This document shows positions 1 to 11,376 of a stretch of 64,000 bases of DNA, one piece after another. The stretch lies in assembly GCA_033725935.1 (NCBI GenBank), contig MU867133.1, positions 62,001 through 126,000 on the forward strand, in the 5' to 3' direction. The notes beneath the pieces are model-generated. The model was given only the letters and a program-made list of their open reading frames with translations. It did not search any database and had not been told where the DNA came from. How positions within the stretch are numbered: the first letter of the stretch is position 1; every line of letters begins with the position of its first letter. The DNA comes from Cladorrhinum sp. PSN259. Taxonomy: Eukaryota; Ascomycota; Sordariomycetes; Sordariales; Podosporaceae. Position numbers and translations under genes: made by a program.

Positions 1-1781
1 TGTTTCGCCTGTAGTTGGTAGCAGAGGAAATGAAAATCTTTCTTTTTATGTAAATGCTTGTTTGCTGGTGCTTCGGGTGTCTTATATTCGGACCTCGATC
101 CATTCGATGGCTTGCAACCTTACACATCATATCCATGTCCGCTAGGGTTCGGAACATCAAGCTTTCTACCCCCCTCACTCTATGGATCTAGCGTAGGGGA
201 ACAAGTGGCCCCAACAAACCAAGCCCGATTTTCTCCGTCAAAAGGAACCGACGTTATGTCGGCGATCAGTACATAACCGTATGATTGCCACTTGCGTTTA
301 GTTGAGACAAATGATAGGTAGTTAAAAGATAGTGCGGACCGGTGTTTCATTGCCCAGCTTTTTAAAGCCGCTCTCTCCCAACAGCTCTTGAACGGCTACC
401 GGCGGCAAGCTAGGGTGCATAAATTCGAGATGTAATGGTTGGCGCTGTTTATTAGGAGGAGATGGTTCAAAATGGGTTCCAAGTCAGACGCCTGACCGCT
501 CAAAGACATTTCAAAACGAGATCACATGTTCAACTCGCCCAGCCTATTGAAAATTTCAAAAGGTAAGGTGGTTAGGTCACAGACGCGAACTAGGCAAGGT
601 ACCGTTGTGTTTGTGGTGTGTGATTTGGCGGGATTGGCGATCGATCGCGGGGGCGCAGGCAGGTAATGTCACTTGTATCAGTTGTTGTCTTTTTCCAATT
701 TCGCTCAGGCTGACTACTTGAATTTGATACGTGGACGCCGATTTCAGCCCTATCCTGGAATTTGGGATCCAAGATCTGCTGAGCAGTGTGTCTTTCTTCA
801 GCTGCGTCCACAGTTGAATCATGCCTTGTGCTGAATCTTAATACCAAATCCCGCGGGCCGTGTTGACCAGAACCTGGAAATGTAGAAGTATCTTTTGTAA
901 CTTTCAGGTTCCAAGAGTTGAAAAGTTGGGGTCATCCATTGAGCCGCTCTGCAGCACGTTGGCTTGGCACGCTTTGCCTTGTTTGAAAAGCTATTTTTCG
1001 TCATCCGGGCACCGTGCCGGCTGAGCCAATCTGCGCCGTCCACACGGCTCCTGCCCTGGGTACTTGAAAAAGCTCCGGCTTCGTCTTTCCCAGGTCCCCT
1101 GTCATAGAAGCATGAATGCAAATTCCCAAGAAACCCATTGCCCCTGCGTGTGTCCACGTCGCTGTCGCCGTCATCCCTTAAAGACCTGATGCCTCGAACT
1201 CAAATAACAATAAACGGCGTTACCACAACTCGACCCCAACAAAGACGCCACACCTATCTCCGTTGCCTCTTAAATACCTGCGTAATCATCCATCCACCCG
1301 TATGCGATCCAGCTTCCACCTCGCTTTTAAGACCTCGAATTTAAAAGGCTCTCCACACCCCTCGCCCACCCTGTCGGTTTCTCCGTACACTAGCTTTTTG
1401 GCGACTCCAGTTTCGAGACCAAACATAAAAAGCGTGCTACTCACGAGCGCAACCTGTCCTACAATCCATCAATCCGCCCCCGTTGTGTCACTGCTGCTGC
1501 ATGCACCCGTAATGCGCGCAAGGCCTCGCAGGCTGATTTGACGACCCCCTTCCCTGACGAAACACTCGACGACAAAAGACCAACAGGCCACAGGACTGTT
1601 CATTGCTTCTTCAGATCACAATGTCGGTTGTACGTTCCCAAAACCATCCATGACAGACCAACCAAGGCACCCCAGCTAGGTTATGGATTGGATCCCACTC
1701 CATGGACCCCCTTTTTCGAGAATGCGACGGAACCCCTCGGTTACGTATTTGTACTGGATGCACTGACAAGTTCTCGTCTCT
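1..1781. other. Intergenic / leader region upstream of the mitochondrial carrier
   Basis: I see no supportable gene. The open frames here are short, overlap one another on both strands and show no recognisable domain. The last few hundred bases are C-rich and pyrimidine-rich, as in many fungal 5' leaders, and probably belong to the carrier gene's promoter and 5' UTR. Confidence 0.5.
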
Positions 1782-3035
1782 TTGGGAAAACAGACACAGC
1801 CAGAAATGTTGAAATCAAACTCCCACAAGCCTCAGGATGGCGCGACCGTCTTGAGGGAAACAGGCGCCTCGCCCTCGAACTCGGCAAACCAACCATCACC
1901 ACCAGAAATCGAGCCCTTAGATCAGTTTCGCTCCGCCATCTCCCAGCCGGTGATAGCAGCCTTCTGCGCCGGCGGTGTTGCAGGTGCTGTCTCGCGCACA
2001 GTCGTGTCGCCGCTCGAGCGCCTCAAGATTCTGTTCCAGGTCCAGAGCCCAGGTCGGAATGCATACCAGCCCAGCGTGGGGAAGGCATTGGCAAAAATGT
2101 GGAGGGACGAGGGCTGGCGGGGCTTAATGGCAGGCAACGGCACCAATTGCATTCGCATTGTACCCTACTCTGCGGTTCAGTTCGGCAGCTACAATTTCTA
2201 TAAGAAGGCAAGTTCTGCGGCCTGATGCGACATGACTGTGGTTTCACGGTGCTAACTGAGTTGATCGCAGACCTTCTTTGAGAGGCATCCAGGGGACTCT
2301 TTGACACCTCTTTCGCGCCTCACTTGCGGTGGACTTGCTGGTATCACATCTGTTACCTTTACCTACCCCCTCGATATTGTGCGCACCCGACTCTCGATTC
2401 AGACCGCGTCATTCGAGGAGCTTGGTGAAAGGCCAAAGAGGATGCCTGGCATGTGGCAGACAATGGGTGTTATGTATAAGACTGAGGGAGGGTTCCCGGC
2501 GCTATACAGAGGAATCATCCCGACTGTTGCCGGTGTTGCGCCATACGTATGTGTCCCCTTGACAATGTGAGCCGAGGAAGGACTGTTCACTAACTACACG
2601 ACAGGTCGGCCTGAACTTCATGGTCTACGAATATGTGCGGCAATACTTGACGCCGGAAGGGGACCAGAACCCCAGTGCCGTTAGAAAGCTGGCAGCTGGC
2701 GCCATCTCCGGCGCTGTCGCTCAAACCTGCACATATCCCTTGTGAGTTTTGTATTTACCTAATTCGTTCAAAAATGGATCCTGACCAAAACTAGCGATGT
2801 ATTACGGCGCCGTTTCCAGATCAACACCATGTCTGGAATGGGTTACCAATACAAGGGAATCTTTGACGCGATTCGCGTCATCGTTACTAAAGAAGGTGTA
2901 AGGGGCCTGTACAAGGGTATTGTTCCGAACCTTCTCAAGGTTGCCCCAAGCATGGCATCCAGCTGGCTCAGCTTTGAGGTCTGCCGTGACTTCTTGGTTA
3001 GCCTGAAACCTGAGGAAGACACTTTATTACAATGA
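1782..3035 (+). CDS. Mitochondrial carrier (SLC25 family), YPR011C-type APS/PAPS carrier
   Basis: Four exons: 1782-2207, 2271-2546, 2605-2741 and 2795-3035, giving about 359 residues. All three mitochondrial-carrier repeats are visible with their PX[DE]XX[KR] signatures: SPLERLK (repeat 1), YPLDIVR (repeat 2) and YPFDVLR (repeat 3). Motifs such as FCAGGVAGAVSRTVVSP, NCIRIVPYSAVQF and YPFDVLRRRFQ resemble yeast YPR011C, reported to carry adenosine 5'-phosphosulfate and PAPS across the inner mitochondrial membrane; related carriers move CoA or ATP-Mg, so the substrate is inferred. The first intron (2208-2270) is of the GC-AG class, with donor AAG|GCAAGT and branch site GCTAAC; the other two are GT-AG. 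The first ATG of the open frame was used; an ATG at 1806 would remove eight residues. The roughly 50-residue N-terminal extension is hydrophilic. Confidence 0.88.
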
Positions 3036-4157
3036 TCTTACCCCAACCTTAACAATCGCCAACGCGCTGGCACGATGTGAACAGGGCGCAGTTAGTTCAC
3101 ACTATCCAAACACAGGGCCGCCCTGGGTAAAACCCAATGGCATCTCAGAGTCGTCTGTAAGTGCTGTGTGCAGAGGACCATTGAGTGCGAGCCCTCACGA
3201 GACCACGTACAATTATACACCTAATACATATTTAACTTACAGCCCCAACCGTTTCATTTGGATGTTGTCTGCCTTCGATGGTTTGACCAGCTTAAAATAT
3301 CGAGGGTAAGAATCATGGCCACGTGGAAAACCCTCGGCATCTAGGGATCCAGGAAGCACCGATCATCTGCCTTTACGAGCCTATATATACGATAGAGTCC
3401 CGCCAGAGACAGGAGGGAAACAACATACTACTAGACTGATTTTTCTTCGGTCTTATACCATGGGAGAATGGTTACATGCTGGTAACAACAAACTATATCA
3501 ACATACTTTGCTACGTGGAGTTTTGCGCATGGGGCAGATAGAGTGGTGCCTTTTATTCTCAGAGGATATCTCTTTTTGCCCATGGCGATTTTTGAGCCCG
3601 CCAGGTAGATTGCCCGCCGTGGATGTTTGCACGTGTACAAGTAGCGGCTGTTAATAATCATTTAGAGAATCTGTTCGTGTTGATATATAGCGTTGGCTGT
3701 TATTTTTGTAAGGTGTTACCAAACAATTATTAAATTAATCAAGATTCTCAGATATGCTTTTCGGGGGGATTCTAATGAGTTGAGCATTGGTCTTTTATTG
3801 AGGGATTGGTAGTGGCATCGCAAGAATCAGAAATGGAGTTCTCCGAAATTCATGATCGAAAAGCAGTTGGGGTGGCCTGCTGATGAATCCAGGGTATATC
3901 GTGGATTCGCGGTGACGTCCACCAGAGAATGTGGGGTAAATGCTGTAGTTGCAGGATGAGGAGCACTGACCACTCTTGGCGCTAAAAACGAACAATTGCC
4001 CTCTCTCACCGCCCACGCACAAAATCCACCCACCCACTGGGGCTACGAAAAATAACCCTCGAAATTTTGCGACTTCCCGCTTCCCTTCAAAACCATCGCC
4101 CAACGAACAATCCCCCATCGACCGGATTTTAACGCCAAATCCTCAGTCACCGTCAAG
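3036..4157. other. Intergenic: carrier 3' end and eL18 promoter
   Basis: About 1.1 kb without a supportable gene. It holds the AT-rich 3' flank of the carrier and, in its last 200 bases, the C-rich leader of the eL18 gene. No RNA gene or repeat was recognised. Confidence 0.5.
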
Positions 4158-5101
4158 ATGGGTACGTGAAAGCTTGGAATATTCCCTTGGAAGCCTTTGT
4201 GTGCGAGTGGAAGAGAGATTGTCTGAAATATTGGCATCTCAATTCTGCGAAATGGCAATTTTTGAGCTCCCGGTTGGTGTTTGTGTGTGTGGCTGTTGTC
4301 AGCATCGCGGTTATCGTGATGAAGGCATACACACACACAACACCTTGAACTGGTTCTGAGCGCGCCAATTTGAGCATACTGGAACCAAAAAGGCTGACTG
4401 GAATCCTTTTCGACCTACAGGTATCGATCTCCGGAAGCACCACGAGCGGTCCACTCACCGCAAGGCCCCCAAGAGCGACAACGTCTACCTCAAGCTCTTG
4501 GTCAAGCTTTACCGCTTCCTCGCCCGTAAGTACTGACTGGATTTCTCGGAAAATAATGGAGGGGTGGGCTGACGAGATTGGCTTTTGTTTCCAGGTCGCA
4601 CTGATGCTCCCTTCAACAAGGTGGTCCTCCGCCGCCTGTTCATGTCCCGCATCAACCGCCCCCCTGTCTCCCTTTCCCGCATTGCCGCCAACCTCAAGAA
4701 CGGCAACGAGAAGAAGACCGTCGTCATTGTCGGTACCGTCACAGATGACAACCGTCTCCTGACCGTGCCCAACGTCAACGTTGCGGCTCTCCGCTTCACT
4801 GCCACTGCCCGTGCTCGCATCCAGGCTGCCGGCGGCCAGGCCATCACCCTCGACCAGCTCGCCCTCGAGAAGCCCACTGGCGCCAACACCCTCCTTCTCC
4901 GCGGTCCCAAGAACTCCCGTGAGGCCTTCAAGCACTTCGGTTTCGGGCCCCACAAGGGCAAGGTGCGTTTTCATGGGAGATCATATTCTTCAAAGAAGGA
5001 TTGTATGCTAACACCCTCTGCAGAAGCCTTATGTCGCCTCCAAGGGCCGCAAGTTCGAGCGCGCTCGTGGTCGCAGAAACTCCAAGGGCTTCAAGGTCTA
5101 A
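4158..5101 (+). CDS. rpl18: 60S ribosomal protein eL18 (L18)
   Basis: Four exons: 4158-4161, 4421-4525, 4595-4962 and 5024-5101, giving 184 residues, the usual length of eukaryotic eL18. The first coding exon is only ATGG; the 259-nt first intron follows and the product begins MGIDLRKHHERSTHRKAPKS. Family signatures include LYKFLARRTDAPFNK-type sequence at the exon 2/3 junction, VVLRRLFMSRINRPP and the C-terminal ARGRRNSKGFKV. The protein is a structural component of the large cytosolic ribosomal subunit. An intron right after the start codon is typical of fungal ribosomal-protein genes and often contributes to expression. Codon use is strongly biased to C-ending codons, as expected for high expression, and this creates long shadow frames on both strands. 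The gene converges on the Mrm2 gene, with 423 bases between the stops. Confidence 0.97.
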
Positions 5102-5524
5102 ACTGGACATTATCGATACCCGGGGGGATTACGACAGTGAACAACAAAAATGGAAAAGGAGCAAATCGGCGTGGGGGGTTTTTCTGTCAATGGCAACGGT
5201 TATGGGTACATGGAGCATTTATTGGCTTTCCGGTCTTCGTTATGGCCGCCGTCATGGCCCGTCCCAATCACACTTGGGAAAAAGTCTTTTTTAACAATGA
5301 ATTGACTGCCGGCTATGAAATGATAAACGTCTGCCGTTTGGGGATCTTGCCTGATATTAAGAGTCTTCTTTTTGTGATTCGTGATGTTATATGTACAGTG
5401 TGATTTTGAAATATGGTGGTGGGTTGTCCCTCGCGGGCAAAATGTGGTATCTTGAGGTGGTGAAAGTACAGTAATGGTACAGAGAAAAAAAATTTTTTTT
5501 TTTTTAAAACGAGCAAAGTGCTTT

Positions 5525-6998
5525 TTACTGGACGACGACCTCGATATCCTCCAGGGTCACGTCACCTTTTCTTCTCAGGGCGACAAAGAATGACTCTTTC
5601 GATTCCTACATCCATCAATCATCATTTAACGCTGAGGCTCCACTGGATAAATATATGTCATGGGACAAAAACTTACACTTCTTGACGATTCAGGCTTCTC
5701 CCGATGCACCTTGGCAAACATCTTTTTGAGAAGCTTCTCAAAGTCTTTATCTTCGGAGCCCTGGTAGAACTTGCAGACGAAGTGGCCGCCGGTCTTGAGC
5801 GTGTCGCTGGCAAATGAGAGAGCTGCGCGGCAGAGGTCCTATTCGGCCGCGGCAAAGTAAAGTTGAAACAAGCGGTTAGTAAAAACCAGGATTCATTTAT
5901 GTTAAGAGGGTGTTAAAAGGGGGGAGAGAAAAAAGGGGGAAAGAGTGAATATACCATGCTACCCGCGTGATCTCTGCTGGCTAACCCGCTCGTGTTCATC
6001 ATCCTGTAGTAAGGGTTACTCAGACTGTTGATGGTGAAGCCGTGGGTTTGGGGCCAGGGTTCTGACATGTCGCTTAGGACTACCTGTAATCATAAAAAAT
6101 CGTGTAAGTGATGTTGAGGTTATTCCAAGATTTTGAAAAAGGATGGATGGGAAAAAATGTGTGTGTGAGAGAGACATACATCCACAACTCTCATACTCCT
6201 CTTTTCCCTCATTTTCCTCTTTTCGTCCTCCTCCTCCCCTCCTCCTTCCTCTTTTCGCTGCTGCTGCCGCTGCTGCTGCTGTTTGGTGGCTTGCATCTCT
6301 TTTTCTTCCCTCCCCTTAACCACGTCCTTTTCCAAATCGATATAACTTTTTCTTACTTCCACCATGTCAGCTTTTCCTCCTCCTTCTTCTTCCCCTTTCT
6401 CATTTACACCCAACTCTTCTGCCCCTTTTCCGCCCTCCTCCTCTTCCCCATCTGTGTCTATTATTTCCCGCCGTCGTTTCTTATTCTCCTTCTCCTCAAC
6501 CAAAAACTCCTTCAACATCTTCTGCACCCCCGGATCCAAAAAGTTTCCCTGGAACGTGGACACGCCTCTGGGCGGCTGAGCCGGCAGGATATCTATGCCC
6601 ACGACGGTCCCCGTGGGACCTACCCTGTCGGCGGCGACCTGCGACCACGAGCCGGGCGCGAAACCCAAGTCGACTACCACTTGGCCGCTTTGAGAGGGCC
6701 GGAAGAGGTGGTACTGCGCGTTGAGCTCGAGTAGCTTGTAAGCTGCGCGGGAGCGGAGGCCGGCTACTTTTGCCAGGCGGGTCAGGTGGTCTGCTGATTG
6801 GCGCTGTTTCCAGCGGCCTGAGGAGGAAGAGGGGCGGGACTGTTGAGTTTGGATTGGGGCTGGTGATGATGGTTGTTGTTGGTGGTGAAAGGCAAGAAGA
6901 AGATTTTGGTGGGACGTCGTAGTTGGTGATGAGTATACGGTAACTCTATGGCCGAGACGCCTCAGCGCTGTTGGTGGTCGACATCGCAGGGCCAACAT
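5525..6998 (-). CDS. mrm2: Mitochondrial rRNA 2'-O-methyltransferase (FtsJ/RrmJ family, Mrm2)
   Basis: Four exons on the minus strand: 6998-6180, 6083-5955, 5838-5677 and 5605-5525, about 396 residues. The Rossmann SAM-binding motif is VVVDLGFAPGSWSQ (residues 107-120). The K-D-K-E tetrad of FtsJ enzymes is complete: K88 in AAYKLLEL, D278 in VVLSDM (formed across intron 1), K339 in FVCKFYQG and E374 in SKESFF. Yeast Mrm2 methylates a uridine in the A-loop of mitochondrial 21S rRNA, and the basic, acid-poor N-terminus fits mitochondrial import. Between the SAM motif and the catalytic Asp lies a roughly 100-residue insertion rich in E, K and Q, so the protein is longer than bacterial RrmJ and yeast Mrm2. 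The chosen start gives MLALRCRPP; an in-frame ATG at 7040 would add 14 residues. Confidence 0.92.
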
Positions 6999-8027
6999 TT
7001 TTTGTTTGTTAAATGAAAGGTGAGAAGAAGAAAAGGCCAAAAAAATACGATGTTTCAGGTCGATAAGTAAAGTAGGAAACGTTCAGATATATACAGATTG
7101 TTTCTTTTTTTTTTTAATGATAAAAAAAAAAGATCAAAGAATGGATGTGCGTAAGAACCAGTTTGCTGCAAAAATTGATTTCTGGTAGAATGAGTGAGTG
7201 AGTGAGTGAGTTGAGTGAATGAATGTTTGTGGATGTCGCATTATTTGCATATAATAGACTTTGTTGTTGATTTTTCGTGGTTTGCATGCATCAATGCAAT
7301 ACATAAGCTTGATAAACAGTTATCTCTATGTGCGCTTCTGACATAACCCCGCTTCAAATAATTACTTGAATTGAAATTGAACGGCGGGAAAGTGCTCCAT
7401 AAACACTACTCAGAATTTATTCCGGTATACTTACGACTGTTATTCCAAGGTGCAGAAGGTGCATACCCTCCTCCGTTGGAATAGGGCGCAGCCACCTATG
7501 CCGCCTGCATTTCTCTGTGCCGAACTCAGAACAACGACAGCTGCTGCATCAATCACATCAAGTCGCTCCACGTCGATTTTGTCACTCACTATGGCTCGAT
7601 CAGAGAAGCCAAGGTGTTTTTTAGGCAAAGATCTCGTTTACGGGTCCGAGTTTAACACGTACAGACACGTACTACAACAAGTCTTTTACTCTGGAGATTA
7701 ACTTTACTGTTATGACACAATCACTACTTTATCCCTTGTGGTTTACTTGAGGCCTTGATAATATTGTAGTCCAGAATTCTAATCTAAGCTTCAGAAAACT
7801 AGGATGAAAAGTCCATCTAAGCATTTCCGATATAATCTGAAAACTCAGTAACGCAAGGCTCTAAAACACCTCCCCCAGAAAAGAAACCTCTAAAACTATC
7901 AGCCTGATGATTACCTCCCAAACTCCCCTCCAATGCTAAACCCGCTCTTCTTTAATGACGCCCATAAAGCCAACCCGGACAACCTCCCGTCTAATCCATT
8001 TCTCTCTCTCCTTGAACGTACACTCAA
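6999..8027. other. Intergenic between Mrm2 promoter and the phospholipase 3' end
   Basis: No supportable gene in about 1 kb. Nearest Mrm2 it is A/T-rich with homopolymer tracts around 7105-7131, then a TGAG tetranucleotide repeat. Frames around 7440-7700 are short, overlap on both strands and match nothing recognised. Confidence 0.5.
7191..7210. repeat. TGAG tetranucleotide microsatellite
   Basis: Five perfect tandem copies of TGAG, followed by imperfect TGAG/TGAA copies up to about 7225. It lies in the Mrm2 upstream region. Confidence 0.85.
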
Positions 8028-11000
8028 CTACCTAGGCGTCCTCGCCTTGGTCGCCGCCAACATCTGCGACAATACAAAGTGCGCCACATCCTCATCTGCC
8101 CAGTAACTCATATGCGATGCAATGGTATTCATCGGGTTGAAATCCAACACGCTCCTGTCATTATCAGTTAGCAATTGACATCAAATGTCGTAAGTAGACA
8201 GCGGACAGAAGGAAGATGAACCCACTCCTGAATGCAATAATCAACTCTCCCATTCCTATTCAGTGCCCGAATCCTCATCTCCTCTCTTCTCAACTTCTGC
8301 GCCTTCCTCTCTTCCTCGATCCACTTCTCCGACGTCAGCCCGGTACTCCCGGCACCCTCGGCCAAGTCAACCCTGTTCTTCTGAAATCTGCTGAACAGCG
8401 TCTCTAGCTCGTCATCGATAAGTGTTACCTCGTTCCCACTGGCAGTCATTGTACCGCTGCTTCCAGCAAGAGCCAGTTGACGCTTTCGTTCGGCTGTCTT
8501 CTCAGCGCGCTGCAGGTCAGAAAGGCTTCTCTCGTCTGCTATAACTCCAGCTGAGATGTTGGTTCCAGCCCCTGGACTCAAGGAGTGTTGCTGTTGCTGT
8601 TGCTGTTGCTGCTCATGAGACGCTGTGATGCTAGCCACATCGCTCTGGGTCAGGCCGAGACTGCGGTTCAAAAGATTGGTAGCAATACCAGCGCTGAAAC
8701 TGCTCCAGAGGCCGCTGACACTCTGTCCTACTTTGGCACCGATACCAGTTAGGCCTTGGGGGGCGACGGAGCCAAAGATGCTTTTCTTGGTGTATGGCAG
8801 GGCCTGCGGCTTCAGTGTTGACATGGCGGTTGAGATCAGTGGTTCCAGGCGATAGGCTATCGGATCGGAAGGATGGAAGATGTTGAAGAGCTGGCTGATC
8901 TTGGGTGATGATACAGTGAAAGGATGCCCAGTGATGGGCGAGACACACTGGTCAGTATAAGATGGGGCGCTGAGGAATGGATCTTCCATGTAGTCCGGGT
9001 TCAAGGGGCTTTCCGACGGGATCGCGTTGGGGAGATTGCGTGCCGAGATTGTACGGCCCTTGAGCATTTGAAAAAGCCCAATGGGTGAGCCGAGGCAGTA
9101 AAAGTCCTCAACTTCAAAGTCAAAGGCGAGTTCTTTCGGCTCCTTGGGCTCGTATCGGTCTTGGGAAGCTGGCCAAAATCGGAGTGGGTTTCTAGGCGAC
9201 TCGTTCATGAGTTTAGCCTTCTCCTTCTGCCGACAGAGAATGTCAAACATAATGGCCGAACCGAGAGAGTGGCCGACGATATGAACCTTTCCATCAAACT
9301 CAGGGTTGCGTTCCTTGAACTTTTTGTAAATCAGATTAGACTCTTTTGTCACAATCTCTGCAATCTGCTCGCGGTAAGCACTCTGGTAGAGTAGCACGTC
9401 GAGTGCTAGATCCGAGATTAGGGATCGCGCGAAAGCCAAGCCTTCAATGGTGATGTCTTCAAGAGATGGGTCTGTAACATATGTTAGTAGCAGTTTCCAA
9501 AGCCCGGGGTTGCAGAATATCTCACAATCTTCCTCTTCGTTCAGTGCTTCACCAAGATCATGCTCTCCTCTTTTCGGTTTCCGCTTGGGAAAGTCTAGCT
9601 GATGCCGCCACACCACAGGAAGGACTTGGACACGACAATTGCCAGGACCATTTTCCCCTATTTCGGAGTTGAGTGCTCGAAGATCCGCAGACGCTGAGTA
9701 AACATTCTTCATGATTTTTCGAAGAACGTTGACATCGTGAACAAAGTTGATGCTGTCCATTCGCCGGGACAGAAGTTGGCCAATCCCGTGTGTGACGAGA
9801 ACAAGATGCTCAATCTCTCGGCCCTGGTTATCACCAATATCGTTATTATAGTCGCGAAGCATTTCTTTCTCTTCCCTCTGTCGAATTGCTTCAGCCTCTG
9901 CCTCCGAGTCTTCAACCCCCTCGATCAAATTCGACAGCTGCCGCGTCAATCGGTTCCTTGTGCTTTCGAGGGCATCTATTTCTTCCTCAGTTGAATCGTC
10001 CAGACTGATTCGTTGGCTCGTCGGCGGTGCAGATCGTCTCTTCTGTGCTTTTGGTGTGCCATCGAGTCTCTCTTTAGATGTTGACTTGGTCCCTGCTGGT
10101 GTCACCGGCCGTTTATCTTCCTTTTCCTTGGCTTTGTTTGGCTCAGTATAACCGCGGACAAGCTTCACGCCGCTCATATACCCGCCGCCAGCAAATCTCT
10201 GGTAGACGGTTGAGGTGACCCAAGACAACATGCCTTCTGAAGAGATCCATGCTGTGGTAGAATCGTGAAATGTAGCAACACTATTCATGTAACTGCCAAA
10301 AAGACGGTATGTCTGCGGCTGATGCTGCTGTACGGGTAGAGGCCCCTTGGCAGATGCTTCGTTCTGTGCAGCCGGAGCATCAGCCTTCAAGTTGTCCGAG
10401 GATCCCTTCGGGGTAACTTCCTTGCTCCCCGAATTACTGCGATCCCTTAAAGGGTACCGCCATGGCTTGATTTTGAGATAACCCTCTTCAAGTTGTGCGG
10501 CCAAATTTTCCTCACAAGGCCGGAGGTTCGACCCCTCCTGGTAGAACCAACTTCCGCGTCGAACTTCATAAACGGGACCCTCCCAGTAAATGGGCGCCAA
10601 CTCGCGTTCTTCAATATCAACATCGAACAGGAAATCTTCATTCACAGACACCCTTGTCTTGGGCCCATTGTTCGGTCCGTCGCTGCCAGACACAGCGCGG
10701 GGGCGCTTCCCTCCTGTGCGCCCAAGTGTGTTGCCGTTGTTTGTGACCCTCTCCTCCTCCAGCTCTTGTAGCCGATTTTGGTAGGCAGCTTCGATCAAGC
10801 GGGAGTCCTGAACAGAGAACGCGGCGTACTTCTTCGGTTGTGCGGGCTTCGTGTCACCATTGGCCTTGGTTATCATGAATTTTGGCTTGCGCTTCGGGAC
10901 CTGAAGAGAGAGTCAGGGGCAAGAACAGACTAAAAATTCTTCACACAAGAGATAGAGCAACATGTACATACGTCAACCGCATGGAACCACTGCACATTTA

Positions 11001-11376
11001 GTGGCGGACAATCCAAGGGATAGCGCTTGATGCTCTGTCCGTAGAATGGATTTATCGTGTGATCCCCCGGATTGGGATTAGAGGGTGCAACATTCGGCAC
11101 CGAATCCTTGGGAGTTGGCGTCGTGCTGCGATTTAGAGCCCACGGATTGATTGAGTCGACGGCCGAGGCGAGATATGACTTCTCAGCCTTCTTCTCACCT
11201 CCCGAGCCGGATGCCATTCCGGGAAGGGTAGGGACCCACGGCCACCCGGACTGTGGTCTGAAAAGACTTGTTGTCCACCAAAATGATCGCGATGGTGATG
11301 CCTGTCGCTGGAGAATATAATGCGCCGCCGCTCTATGCTTGCAACGGCTCAGGGAGGAAAGAATAAGAGGCGCCAA
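8028..11376 (-). CDS. DDHD-domain phospholipase A1 (PA-PLA1 family, yeast Ddl1-like)
   Basis: Exons on the minus strand: 11376-10972, 10900-9526, 9471-8226 and 8154-8028, about 1050 residues. The lipase serine motif GHSLGS lies near residue 660. The DDHD domain follows, with SQLFNIFHPSDPIAYRLEPL near residue 790 and IASHMSYW in the last exon supplying the final conserved His. The intron at 9525-9472 is 54 nt and open in frame, so it would be missed by ORF reading; removing it restores the family sequence DYPSLEDITIEG. The N-terminus is basic and rich in S, R and W with no acidic residues for about 50 residues, resembling a mitochondrial presequence; yeast Ddl1 is reported to be a mitochondrial phospholipase A1 acting on cardiolipin and other phospholipids. 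A Met at 11217 (MASGSGGEKK) is an alternative start without the presequence. A short polyQ run precedes the C-terminal half of the DDHD domain. The gene is divergent from RPC1. Confidence 0.9.

Noticed and set aside
1538..2203. 221-codon frame overlapping exon 1 of the mitochondrial carrier
   Set aside because: It is another frame of the carrier exon; its product is Arg-rich and unrecognisable, while the carrier frame shows all family motifs.
4316..4397. Possible C/D-box snoRNA in eL18 intron 1 (GTGATGA at 4316-4322, CTGA at 4356-4359 and 4394-4397)
   Set aside because: The boxes exist and the spacing is possible, but I could form no convincing terminal stem and could not name an rRNA target for either guide.
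4153..4974. 273-codon open frame on the minus strand across the eL18 gene
   Set aside because: It lies antisense to exons and introns of eL18. The C-ending codon bias of this gene removes antisense stops, and the translated product is low-complexity with no domain.
4585..5403. 272-codon plus-strand frame running through eL18 exon 3 and beyond
   Set aside because: It is eL18 exon 3 read through the last intron; the spliced reading ends correctly in ARGRRNSKGFKV.
10522..10538. Perfect tRNA T-arm-like hairpin GGAGG-TTCGACC-CCTCC
   Set aside because: It is inside the conserved coding sequence of the DDHD phospholipase, and no acceptor or anticodon arm is present.
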